64,000 nucleotides of DNA, from positions 5,577,001-5,641,000 of the forward strand of contig NZ_PKFQ01000001.1 in assembly GCF_002939475.1 (NCBI RefSeq). The letters are read 5' to 3'. The notes under the pieces are model-generated. The model had not been told where the DNA came from and ran no database searches. It saw nothing but the letters and a program-made list of their open reading frames with translations. Made by a program: the position numbers and the translations under genes. This stretch comes from Streptomyces cinnamoneus. GTDB lineage: Bacteria; Actinomycetota; Actinomycetes; Streptomycetales; Streptomycetaceae. This document shows positions 48,708-56,780 of the stretch, in pieces. Position 1 is the stretch's first letter, and every line of letters starts with the position of its first letter.

Positions 48708-49760
48708 TCAGACGGGAGCCACCTCGATGAGGGAGAAGGGGTTGGGAGCCGGCATGGACGTGACGGAGTCGACCGCGAAGCCGGCGCCCGCGCACAGCTC
48801 CTCGAAGTCCTGCCGGGTCCGCTCCCGACCGCCCACGTTGACCAGCATGTTGAGGTCGCTGAGGTAGTGACTGGTCTGCGCGCCCGCCGGATCCACCCGC
48901 TCCGGGAGCACGGGCTCCACGATCAGCACGCGGCCGTCGGCGGGGACGACGGCGCGGACGCCGCGCAGGATCTGGGCGCACTGCGCGTCGTTCCAGTCGT
49001 GGATGATGCTCTTGAGCAGATACAGGTCCCCGCCGGCAGGCGCCCCGGTGAAGAAGTCGCCGGTCTCCAGGGCGCAGCGGTCCGTGAGCCCCTCGGCCGC
49101 CAGCCTGGCCGGGGCCTGGGCCAGGCCTTCGGCGGTGTCGTAGAGGATTCCGCGCGGGGCGGGGTGCGCCCGCAGGACGTACGACAGCAGTGTGCCGTCG
49201 CCCCCGCCGACGTCCACGATGGTGCGGAAGCGGTTGAAGTCGTAGAGCCCGGCGACCGCTTCGGCGGCCGTGCGGGTGCCCTCGCTCATCGCCGCGTTGA
49301 AGACGGCCGAGATGTCCGGGTGTTTCTTCAGGTAGGTGAAGAAGTCGTCCCCGTAGACGTCGTCGAACGCGGGCAGGCCGGTCCGCAAGCAGGCGTCGAG
49401 GTGGTCCCACGGCTTCGTCATCAGGGGGTCGCTGAGCAGCCTGACCAGTGAGGCCAGACTGTCGTCCCGGCCGGACCGCAGGAGTGCCCCGGCGGAGGTC
49501 AGCCGGAACACCCCGGGCCGCGGCTCCTCCAGCAGCCCGAGCGCGGCCTGGGCCCGCAGCAGCCGCAGGGTGGCCTCCGTCTGCGTGCCGGACAGGGACG
49601 CCACCTCGTCCGCTGTGCGCTCGCCGTCGCCTAGGTGATCCATGATGCCGAGCCGGGTGGTGGTGCTCAGGATGCTGGAGGTCATGTGACCCCACACCAA
49701 CTGCATGATCACCACCCGGCTCCGCCAGCCGTCGCCTGCGGGCTCCGCCTTCAGGTCCAT
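48708..49760 (-). CDS. SAM-dependent O-methyltransferase, iron-box controlled
   Basis: A 350-residue class I methyltransferase of the plant-O-methyltransferase (Methyltransf_2) type. An N-terminal winged-helix dimerisation domain (GHMTSSILSTTTRLGIMDHL) is followed by the SAM site TIVDVGGGDGTLLSYVL and the catalytic-base region IIHDWNDAQC. Members methylate small-molecule hydroxyls in secondary metabolism. ATG at 49760 follows AAAGGA, and an iron box lies 26 bases upstream, so low iron should induce it. Its first 49 codons and promoter are duplicated at 51261-51492. Confidence 0.87.
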   Translation of the reverse strand: MDLKAEPAGDGWRSRVVIMQLVWGHMTSSILSTTTRLGIMDHLGDGERTADEVASLSGTQTEATLRLLRAQAALGLLEEPRPGVFRLTSAGALLRSGRDDSLASLVRLLSDPLMTKPWDHLDACLRTGLPAFDDVYGDDFFTYLKKHPDISAVFNAAMSEGTRTAAEAVAGLYDFNRFRTIVDVGGGDGTLLSYVLRAHPAPRGILYDTAEGLAQAPARLAAEGLTDRCALETGDFFTGAPAGGDLYLLKSIIHDWNDAQCAQILRGVRAVVPADGRVLIVEPVLPERVDPAGAQTSHYLSDLNMLVNVGGRERTRQDFEELCAGAGFAVDSVTSMPAPNPFSLIEVAPV

Positions 49761-49844
49761 GCCGGATCCTTTCGTCACACGGAAGTTAGGTAAGGCTAAG
49801 TTGCGTGTGGCGGGCGGTGCAACGGCGATGGGTGCTTTCAAGTC
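49613..49844. repeat. 232-bp perfect direct repeat, copy 1
   Basis: Covers codons 1-49 of the methyltransferase, its ribosome site and its iron box. Base for base it is the same as 51261-51492; the period is 1648 bp. Beyond 49844 the two sequences are still similar but diverged. Confidence 0.97.
49786..49804 (+). promoter_or_regulatory. Iron box upstream of the methyltransferase
   Basis: TTAGGTAAGGCTAAGTTGC matches 14 of 19 positions of the IdeR/DmdR consensus, including the whole central TTAGGT-AGGCTAA part. It sits 25-45 bases before the methyltransferase start, where a bound repressor would block transcription. Confidence 0.72.
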
Positions 49845-49880
49845 TCCTGACGGGTAAGGGGATACGGCCCCGGGCGGGCG

Positions 49881-50270
49881 TCAGTCGAGGTCGTCGGGGG
49901 TTCCTTGGATGGCGGGGCCGCAGCCGGGAGGGAGGTTGGCGGCGACGAGGGCCACTGCGTCCTCCAGGGTGTCCGTGTAGCCCACGATTGCGTCATCGGC
50001 GCCGTTTGGTCGGTCCAGGCGCCGGACGACGTAGCCTCCTTCGACGCGCCGGTAGATCACCGGCACGTCGGCGGTCCACGGGAAATCAGTGCAGCGGCTC
50101 AGTTGCAGCATGCCGTGGCTGACGAGCGGGTAGAGGACACGGAGTTCCGGATAGGAATAAGTGAGACGTGTCTTCTTCGGGTCGACCAAATTCTCGTCCA
50201 TGGCCAGTACGCGCTGCCACGCGGCGGCAACGATTTCGACGGCTTCATGTGTGGAATTGTTATCGGACAT
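49881..50270 (-). CDS. DUF6193-like candidate immunity protein 1
   Basis: A 129-residue protein resembling DUF6193: AWQRVLAMDENLVDPKK, YPLVSHGMLQLSRCTDFPW, DVPVIYRRVEGGYVV and the C-terminal LPPGCGPAIQGTPDDLD. It starts 57 bases after the orphan Rhs tip stop, the place where immunity genes lie. It is a clear homologue of the 123-residue protein at 51517, which holds the same place after the full-length Rhs. Its base composition is more AT-rich than its surroundings. The immunity role is inferred from position; the database label for this family (natural product biosynthesis) does not predict it. Confidence 0.75.
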   Translation of the reverse strand: MSDNNSTHEAVEIVAAAWQRVLAMDENLVDPKKTRLTYSYPELRVLYPLVSHGMLQLSRCTDFPWTADVPVIYRRVEGGYVVRRLDRPNGADDAIVGYTDTLEDAVALVAANLPPGCGPAIQGTPDDLD

Positions 50271-50327
50271 AGGGGAATCCTATCGAGTCGTGCTGTACTG
50301 CGGGGGCCGTCCAACATCCGTGGGAGC

Positions 50328-51263
50328 TCACCGCCGGTGCCTTCGATGATGCTCGTTCTGCTGGTCGGGACGGTAGCCGGGCTGGAGTTCGGGGATATCC
50401 GGCTGCGGCACGTGGACGCGCTGGTTGTTCGAGTACCACTCGATGGAGTCCCACGAGCGCCCGCCCAGATCGGGGTCGGCGTTGTAAACCCTGACATTCC
50501 TTGCGATCACGCTCATTTCCCAGGCCGTTCCGTAACCTGTCGGCGGCCGGGGCTGACCAGGCCCGACGCCAAACGGTTCACCTCGCTGAACCGCGACCTG
50601 GAAGGCCTCGGCGATGGATTCAGGCGTATTCCAATTCCCACGTTCTCCGGCGGCGTTCGCCATGTCGTCCAGCGTGACGGACAGCCTGGTGTTCCGGTCT
50701 CCCACAGCGGCCATGACGTTGGTCATCCAGACGGGGGATCCGTTGACGTCTCCCGCGTAGTCATCGCCGTTGTACGTGTGGGCGCCGGGGTCACCGTTCT
50801 CCCGTAGATGTCTGGCCAGGTTGTCGGAAGGAGGGTTGGCGCCCAGCACGACGCTGTGGGTCTGGTCGTTGTTCTCCCGGTGGGGGCAACCCGCCAGGCC
50901 CAGCGGGTCGATCCACATGACCGGGTTGTGGACGTACGTCCTGGCGTTCGCGGCGGGGAGGAGACCCAGGGGGTCGACCGACAGGTAGCGGGCCGTCTCT
51001 GGGTCGTAGTGGCGGAAACGGTTGTAGTGCAGTCCCGTTTCGGGGTCGAAGTACTGACCCGGGAAGCGCAGCGGTGTGTACGCGGTGGCGGTGCGGTTCC
51101 ACGTGGTCAGGCCCCACAGCGTGGTGCGGGTGCGCCAGGCGACGTCGCCGTTCTCGTCGAGGAGTTCCCGGGGAGCGCCCACGAGGTCCGTGACGATCGT
51201 GAAGAAGCGCTGGTCCGCCGTACCCTCCCGGGTGCCGTCGGCCGTGCTCCTGCGCTCGGTCTG
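50328..51263 (-). pseudogene. Orphan Rhs core and toxin tip without a start
   Basis: In-frame Rhs sequence from QTERRSTADG at 51263 to the stop, colinear with the last 313 residues of the full Rhs protein: core FPGQYFDPETGLHYNRFRHY, DPLGLAGCPH junction, then the tip. Upstream the frame meets a TAG at 51279-51281 in methyltransferase sequence and contains no plausible start; the first internal GTG (51182) has no ribosome site. The tip is homologous to the main tip but differs throughout. Probably a displaced, silent cassette, still intact as a coding frame. Confidence 0.85.
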
Positions 51264-51408
51264 TGCGCTCGCCGTCGCCTAGGTGATCCATGATGCCGAG
51301 CCGGGTGGTGGTGCTCAGGATGCTGGAGGTCATGTGACCCCACACCAACTGCATGATCACCACCCGGCTCCGCCAGCCGTCGCCTGCGGGCTCCGCCTTC
51401 AGGTCCAT
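51261..51408 (-). pseudogene. 5' fragment of the O-methyltransferase
   Basis: Codons 1-49 of the methyltransferase (MDLKAEPAGDGW to MDHLGDGERT), identical to the intact gene, then an abrupt join to Rhs core sequence in a different frame. The junction has a three-base CTG overlap on the plus strand. Translation through it would give a meaningless chimera to 50791. Confidence 0.88.
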
Positions 51409-51433
51409 GCCGGATCCTTTCGTCACACGGAAG

Positions 51434-51452
51434 TTAGGTAAGGCTAAGTTGC
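51434..51452 (+). promoter_or_regulatory. Duplicated iron box
   Basis: Copy of TTAGGTAAGGCTAAGTTGC within the direct repeat. The promoter it controls now reads on the minus strand into the methyltransferase fragment, the orphan tip and immunity gene 1, so iron could influence immunity 1. Confidence 0.7.
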
Positions 51453-51516
51453 GTGTGGCGGGCGGTGCAACGGCGATGGGTGCTTTCAAGTCCCTTGATG
51501 GGTAAGAGGACGCGGG

Positions 51517-51888
51517 TCAGTCGAGGTCGTCGGCTGTCCCGTCGACGGCGGCCCCGCAGCCGGCGGGGAGGTTGGCGACGATGAGGGCGACGGCTTCCTC
51601 CACCGTGTCCGGCTCGCCCAGCCTGCCCTCGCCGTAGCGGATGACGACGTAACCGCCCCCGGCGCGTCGGTAAAGGGTGGGGACGTCGTTCGACCAGGGC
51701 GATCGAGTGCAGCGGCTCAGAGTGAGGGCGCCATGGCTGACCAAGGGGAAGAGCTCGCGGAGGCGCGGCTCGGCATAAGCGGCCCGCGCTATTTCCGGGG
51801 CGAGCAGATCCTCTTCCAGGGAGAGTACGCGCTGCCACGCGAGAGCGACCGTCTCGGCGGCCGCCGACTTGCCGTCTTGTGCTGACAT
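51517..51888 (-). CDS. DUF6193-like candidate immunity protein 2
   Basis: A 123-residue homologue of the protein at 49881: AWQRVLSLEEDLLAPEI, ARAAYAEPRLRELFPLVSHG, SNDVPTLYRRAGGGYVV, LPAGCGAAVDGTADDLD. It begins 59 bases after the stop of the full-length Rhs gene, so it should neutralise that protein's tip. The leader GATAGGATCTCCAT before the ATG at 51888 is nearly the same as that of immunity gene 1, showing common descent of the whole tip-immunity module. Confidence 0.8.
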   Translation of the reverse strand: MSAQDGKSAAAETVALAWQRVLSLEEDLLAPEIARAAYAEPRLRELFPLVSHGALTLSRCTRSPWSNDVPTLYRRAGGGYVVIRYGEGRLGEPDTVEEAVALIVANLPAGCGAAVDGTADDLD

Positions 51889-51947
51889 ATGGAGATCCTA
51901 TCGAATGGCTGTGCGGAGATCGGGCCGCTGAGAAAGGGCAGGAAAGG

Positions 51948-54900
51948 TTACCGCCTGCGACGCCGGTGGCTGGGCGGCGGCTCGGGCTGGTAGCCGGGTT
52001 CGAGTTCGGGAATGTTCGGCTGGGGCACGTTCGGAATGTGCTGATTGTTGGAATACCAGCGAATGGAGTCCCAGGACCGCCCGCCAAGATCGGGGTCGTC
52101 GTTGTGGATTCTCACATTTCTTGCGATCACGCTCATCTCCCAGGCCGTTCCGTTTCCAGGGGGCGCGTAGTCCGATTCGTGCGACACGCCGAAGGGCTCG
52201 CCTCGCCTGACAGCCACCTGGAAGGCCTCGGCGATGGCCTCCGGAGTGTTCCAGTTGCCCACCTCCCCATTGCGGTTCGGCATGCCGTCCAACGTGACGT
52301 GGAGCGTGGTGTTCTCGTCACCGACGGCGGCCATGACGTTGGTCATCCAGACGGGGCCGCTCGCCTCGACGTCGTCATAGGGCTTGCCGTTGTACGTGTG
52401 CGCCCCCGGAATCGGGTCGTCGGGCCTTTCCCGCAGGTGTCTGGCCAGGTTGTCGGACGGCGGATTGACGCCGAGGACGACGTCGTGCGGCTCGCCCGTC
52501 TTGCGGTGCGGGCATCCCGCCAGGCCCAGCGGGTCGATCCACATCGTCGGGTTGTGGACGTACGCCAGCGGGTTCGCGGCCGGTACGAGGCCCAGCGGGT
52601 CCGGCGAGAGGTAGCGCGCCGTCTGCGGGTCGTAGTACCGGAAGCGGTTGTAGTGCAGCCCCGACTCGGGGTCGAAGTACTGGCCGGGGAAGCGCAACGG
52701 CGTGTACGCCGTAGCCGTGCGGTTCCAGGTGGTGAGGCCCCAGAGGGTGCTGCGGGTGTGCCACGCGACCTCGCCGTTCTCGTCGACGAGCTCGCGGGGC
52801 GTGCCGACGAGATCGGTCACGATCGCGAAGAACCGCTGGTCGACCTCATGCTGCGGGGCGTCGGCCGCCGACCTGCGCTCCGTCTGGGAGACCGGTGTCA
52901 GGCCGTCGTAGTCCCAGGTGAGGGTTGAGGCCACCTGACCGTCGGAACCGTGGGTGGTCTGTTCACAGAGAATGTCCCCGTCCCAGGTGAAGTCCACCTG
53001 TTCGACCACGCGGCCGTCCTCGGCCAGGCGCTGTTTGGCGATGCGTCGGCCGAGCGGGTCGTAGCGGTAGTGCCAGACCACTCCGTCGGGGGTGACGACA
53101 GAGGTCAGGCGGTCTTGTGCGTCCCAGGTGTACCGCCAGGTCTCCGCACGTCGGGACAGGCGCTTCTTCTGCCGGAGGACGATGCGTCCCTGCGCGTCGT
53201 GCTCGTACCGGATGCTGCCTGCCCGGGTGATGCGGTCGCCCTGGTATGTACGAGGGCCGGTGGCGTCCTGGCCCGGGTGGCCGGCCGGCCAGGTGGCCTC
53301 AGACTGGTTGCCCGTCTCGTCGTAGGCGTACCGCTCCGTCCAGTCCCCCGAGCGGACGGTGGTGACGCGCCCGGTCAGGTCGAGGTCGAAGCTGCGGGAG
53401 CCCGCCAACCGGTCCTCGACGGACGTCAGGATGCCGTCGGCGCCGTAGGTGTAGGCGCGGTGCTGGACCGCGAGGTCTTCGGCTCCAGTGACTGTCTGGT
53501 TGACGAGACGGCCCAGAGTGTCCCACTGCTGCTGGATCTGCAGGCCGTCCCCGACGCGCCGGACGATCTCACGACCCGCCTCGTCGTATTCGAAGGTCAG
53601 CCTCCGGCCGGCGATGTGGAGTTCCGCGCGCCTGCCGTCCGAAGGGTAGTGCCAGGTGCTGACGGCTCCGGCCGGTGTGGTGCGCTGGAGGCGACGTCCG
53701 TGGTCGTCGTACTCGTGGCTGAGCACCCGGCCGTTGCAGACCTCGGCGAGGACGCGTCCAGCGCCGTCCAGCCGCCAGGAGAGCTCCGCGTCGGGGCCCT
53801 GCGCCCGCACCAGCCGGCCCATGCCGTCGTGCTCGAACCGCGTGACCGCGCCCGCCGCGTCCTTGGCGGTGACGCGGCCGAAGACGTCACGTTCGTAGCG
53901 GACCGTCTCGCCTGCCCCGTTGGTGCGGGTCGCCAGGCGGCCCGCCGCGTCGTGGGTGTAGGTGAGGGTGCGGCCGTCGAAGTCGGTCTCGGAGACGACG
54001 CGTCCCGCGGCGTCGTGCCGGTACGTCCAGCGGGCGCCCGACGGGCCGGTGACGGACGCGAGACGCAGTTCGGTGTCGTGGGTGAACTCGTACCGCGTGC
54101 CGTCCGGCAGCGTGCGCGCGGCCAGCAGGTCGAAGTGGGTGTACTCGAAGCGTGACTCCCTGCCGAGCGGGTCCACGTGGGACAGGCGGTTGCCCTCGCC
54201 GTCGTAGGTCCACCGCTGTTCGGCGCCGTCCGGGTCGACGCGGCGGGCGAGCTTCCCCTCCACGGTCCACTCGAACTCCGTGGTGTTGCCGAGCGGGTCC
54301 GTGACGCTCAGGGGCCGGCCGAAGGCGTCCCGGGTGTAGCGGGTGACCGTGCCCAGCGGGCCCATGACGGCGACCGGCAGACCGGCGGCGTCGCAGTGGA
54401 TCCGGCTGAGGACTCCGCGTGCGTCGGTGACGGCCGTGAGCCGTCCCGCCGGGTCGTAGGAGTAGCGCGTGACGCTGCCGTCGGGGAGGGTCGCCGAGAC
54501 GCGGTTGCCGCGTTCGTCGAACTCCTGCCGCCACACCGAGCCGTCCGGTCCGGTGAGTTCGGTGAGCTGGTTCAGTTCGTTGTGGACGAGGCGGCTGACG
54601 CTGCCGTCCGGCAGGTGGGCGGACTGCGGGTTGCCGCGCTCGTCCAGGGACCAGCTCGTCGTGTGGCCGAGCGCGTCGGTCCGGGAGAGGAGCTGGTCGT
54701 GGCGGTCCCAGGTCTGGCGGACGGTGTTGCCGAGGGGGTCGGTCTCGGCGACGACCTGGAGGCGGTCGTTGAGCTGGATGACCGTGGTGGCGCCGGTGGA
54801 GTCGGTGTAGTGGGTGGTGAGCGCCGCGGTGTCGTAGGTGAAGGTGGAGGAGAGGTAGCCGTCGGGGCCGACGGTGCGCACGACGCGGCCGGCGGTGTCG

Positions 54901-56780
54901 TAGACGTAGCGGTAGGTGGAGTCGTTGCGGTCGGTCCAGGACGTGATGCGTGCGTCGTCGTCGTAGGTGAACCGCAGGGGCAGGCCCGAGGAGTTGGTGA
55001 CGGCGGCGAGGTTGCCCTCGTCGTCGTAGCCGTAGGTCATGACGGTGACCGGGCCGTCGGGGGTCCTGACCGCCAGCTCGGCTATGCGCTCGTCGTCGGT
55101 CGAGAGCTGGACGGTGTAGCCGCCGCTGTGCAGGACGTCGAAGGGCGCGCCGTCGCTGTGGCGGCCGAACTCGACGCGGTTGCCGTGGCGGTCCTCGATG
55201 AGGGTGAGCCAGTAGGCGGAGGAGGTGTTGTAGGGGCTGCCGGTGAAGGAGCGGGTCAGCCCCGTGGAGGGGTCGGTGACGTGGTAGGTCGTCTCCGCGC
55301 CGTCGTGACCGCCGTGGACGAGGGGCAGGCGCGCTCCTTCGACGGGGAGGACGCTGTCGCCGTCGGGGCGGGGGAGGCGGGGGTAGACCAACAGGGAGCC
55401 GTCCTCGCGGGCCCAGACCGCCCCGCCGCCCACGGGGTCGAGCTCCAGGCGCTCGTCCAGCGTGGAGGCCCAGCTGCGGCCGAACCACCGGCCGTAGCGG
55501 TACTGCGACAGGTGCGTGCGCCGCAGTACGAGCGGCAGCACCCCCGGCAGGACCAGGTCGGTGTGCGGCAGGAGCATCTCGCCGGTGGCGACGTCGACCG
55601 GGTCGGTCTTGCAGACCGTCTTCTCCAGCGAGATGGCGTTGCGCCTCGGTTCGTCCTTGGCCTTGTCGAGCGGGTCGGGCTTGGTACGGCCGGATCCGGG
55701 CTTGCCGTCGGAGGGCCTGCCACCGGGCTTGACGCCGTCGTCCTTGCCCCGGGCGGCCTTCTTGGCCTTGTCGAAGCCGTCGCGGATGCCCTCGTCCGTG
55801 CGCTTGTGGTCCTTGGATATCTGCCGGACGGCCGTGGGCAGCCGCGTTCCCAGGTGGTCGCCGACTTCCTTGACGGCCTTCTCCAGCGCGGTCATCGCCT
55901 TGTCGGCCACCGGGTCGATGGCCTGCGCGATGGAGTCCCTGCCGCGGGTGCGGCCGTGGTGCCGCTTGGCCTTGCTCAGCTTGCTCCGTGTGCGGCCGTG
56001 CACCGAGGTGCTGACCGAGTTCAGCTGCGAACTCGCCAGCTTGTGCTCACCGTGATCGATGCGGAAGTTGTCCTTCGAACCCTCGCCCCCGCCTCCTCCG
56101 CCGGCCGACGCCAGGTGCAACTGGCCCTTGGCGCTGTCGACGCCGTCCTTGAAACCGTCCTTGCCCGCCTGCTTGGCCTGGCCGACGTCGACACCGTTCT
56201 GCAGGCCCAGCGCCGTGGCGCCCAGCTGCACCACCAGGTCGGCCGCCATGCCCTCCAGCGCGGCCACCGCGGGCTCGGTCAGCGCCGAGACGATGTACCC
56301 GACGGCCTCCTTCATGCAATCCCTGATCAGCCGTCGCACGGCCTCCTGCGTGAGGCGCATCGCCCCCGCGCCCAGCAGTGCCGACAGACCCCCCGTCACG
56401 GGGATCAGGGACAGCGCGATCCCGGCCTCCTCGGCCAGGTACCCCAGCTGGACGATGGCCGCGGCCTTCATGGTCGCCACCGCCACGGCGGCCGCGTCCA
56501 TCGCCCCCGCGATCAACCGTGCCGCGGACGCCAGGTCCTTGAGGTGTTTGTCCTTGACCTTCCCCCAGTGCTCGTTGAGGGCTTCCATCGCCCAGCCCTC
56601 GCCCGAGGACAGCAGACGCTGCACATGCAGATTCGCCGCATGGGCGTCGTCATCGATGTCGTCCGCGAACTCCCGCAGCGCGTCCGCCATGTCGCGGTAC
56701 GCGTCCTCGTCGACATTCGGCCAGTCGACACCGATGACATCCAGCAACGTGTCGGCCCAATCGGGCAGCACCACACTCAC
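51948..56780 (-). CDS. Rhs polymorphic toxin with WXG100-like N-terminus
   Basis: A 1610-residue contact or secreted toxin. Residues 1 to about 120 are helical and WXG100-like (NVDEDAYRDMADALREFADD, SSGEGWAMEALNEHWGKV), suggesting type VII secretion. Then a hydrophobic helical part to about 190, a Gly-rich and basic linker, and DUF6531 from C390 (CKTDPVDVATGEMLLPHTDL). About 25 YD/RHS repeats follow (for example RYSYDPAGRLTAVTD), then the core FPGQYFDPESGLHYNRFRYY (from 1363) and the DPLGL boundary (1416-1420). The tip is about 190 residues, with AHTYNG, WMTNVMAAVGD, GTAWEMSVIARNV and RSWDSIRWYSN. I think of polymorphic toxin type 27 for the tip, from memory only. ATG at 56780. Confidence 0.92.
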   Translation of the reverse strand: MSVVLPDWADTLLDVIGVDWPNVDEDAYRDMADALREFADDIDDDAHAANLHVQRLLSSGEGWAMEALNEHWGKVKDKHLKDLASAARLIAGAMDAAAVAVATMKAAAIVQLGYLAEEAGIALSLIPVTGGLSALLGAGAMRLTQEAVRRLIRDCMKEAVGYIVSALTEPAVAALEGMAADLVVQLGATALGLQNGVDVGQAKQAGKDGFKDGVDSAKGQLHLASAGGGGGGEGSKDNFRIDHGEHKLASSQLNSVSTSVHGRTRSKLSKAKRHHGRTRGRDSIAQAIDPVADKAMTALEKAVKEVGDHLGTRLPTAVRQISKDHKRTDEGIRDGFDKAKKAARGKDDGVKPGGRPSDGKPGSGRTKPDPLDKAKDEPRRNAISLEKTVCKTDPVDVATGEMLLPHTDLVLPGVLPLVLRRTHLSQYRYGRWFGRSWASTLDERLELDPVGGGAVWAREDGSLLVYPRLPRPDGDSVLPVEGARLPLVHGGHDGAETTYHVTDPSTGLTRSFTGSPYNTSSAYWLTLIEDRHGNRVEFGRHSDGAPFDVLHSGGYTVQLSTDDERIAELAVRTPDGPVTVMTYGYDDEGNLAAVTNSSGLPLRFTYDDDARITSWTDRNDSTYRYVYDTAGRVVRTVGPDGYLSSTFTYDTAALTTHYTDSTGATTVIQLNDRLQVVAETDPLGNTVRQTWDRHDQLLSRTDALGHTTSWSLDERGNPQSAHLPDGSVSRLVHNELNQLTELTGPDGSVWRQEFDERGNRVSATLPDGSVTRYSYDPAGRLTAVTDARGVLSRIHCDAAGLPVAVMGPLGTVTRYTRDAFGRPLSVTDPLGNTTEFEWTVEGKLARRVDPDGAEQRWTYDGEGNRLSHVDPLGRESRFEYTHFDLLAARTLPDGTRYEFTHDTELRLASVTGPSGARWTYRHDAAGRVVSETDFDGRTLTYTHDAAGRLATRTNGAGETVRYERDVFGRVTAKDAAGAVTRFEHDGMGRLVRAQGPDAELSWRLDGAGRVLAEVCNGRVLSHEYDDHGRRLQRTTPAGAVSTWHYPSDGRRAELHIAGRRLTFEYDEAGREIVRRVGDGLQIQQQWDTLGRLVNQTVTGAEDLAVQHRAYTYGADGILTSVEDRLAGSRSFDLDLTGRVTTVRSGDWTERYAYDETGNQSEATWPAGHPGQDATGPRTYQGDRITRAGSIRYEHDAQGRIVLRQKKRLSRRAETWRYTWDAQDRLTSVVTPDGVVWHYRYDPLGRRIAKQRLAEDGRVVEQVDFTWDGDILCEQTTHGSDGQVASTLTWDYDGLTPVSQTERRSAADAPQHEVDQRFFAIVTDLVGTPRELVDENGEVAWHTRSTLWGLTTWNRTATAYTPLRFPGQYFDPESGLHYNRFRYYDPQTARYLSPDPLGLVPAANPLAYVHNPTMWIDPLGLAGCPHRKTGEPHDVVLGVNPPSDNLARHLRERPDDPIPGAHTYNGKPYDDVEASGPVWMTNVMAAVGDENTTLHVTLDGMPNRNGEVGNWNTPEAIAEAFQVAVRRGEPFGVSHESDYAPPGNGTAWEMSVIARNVRIHNDDPDLGGRSWDSIRWYSNNQHIPNVPQPNIPELEPGYQPEPPPSHRRRRR

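Larger units (their letters stand above)
51261..51492. repeat. 232-bp perfect direct repeat, copy 2
   Basis: Same sequence as 49613-49844, here between the main immunity gene and the orphan tip. Confidence 0.97.

Noticed and set aside
50791..51489. Apparent fusion of methyltransferase N-terminus to a longer protein
   Set aside because: After codon 49 the frame enters Rhs core sequence out of frame; the result is Arg/Pro-rich nonsense, so it marks a recombination joint, not a functional fusion.
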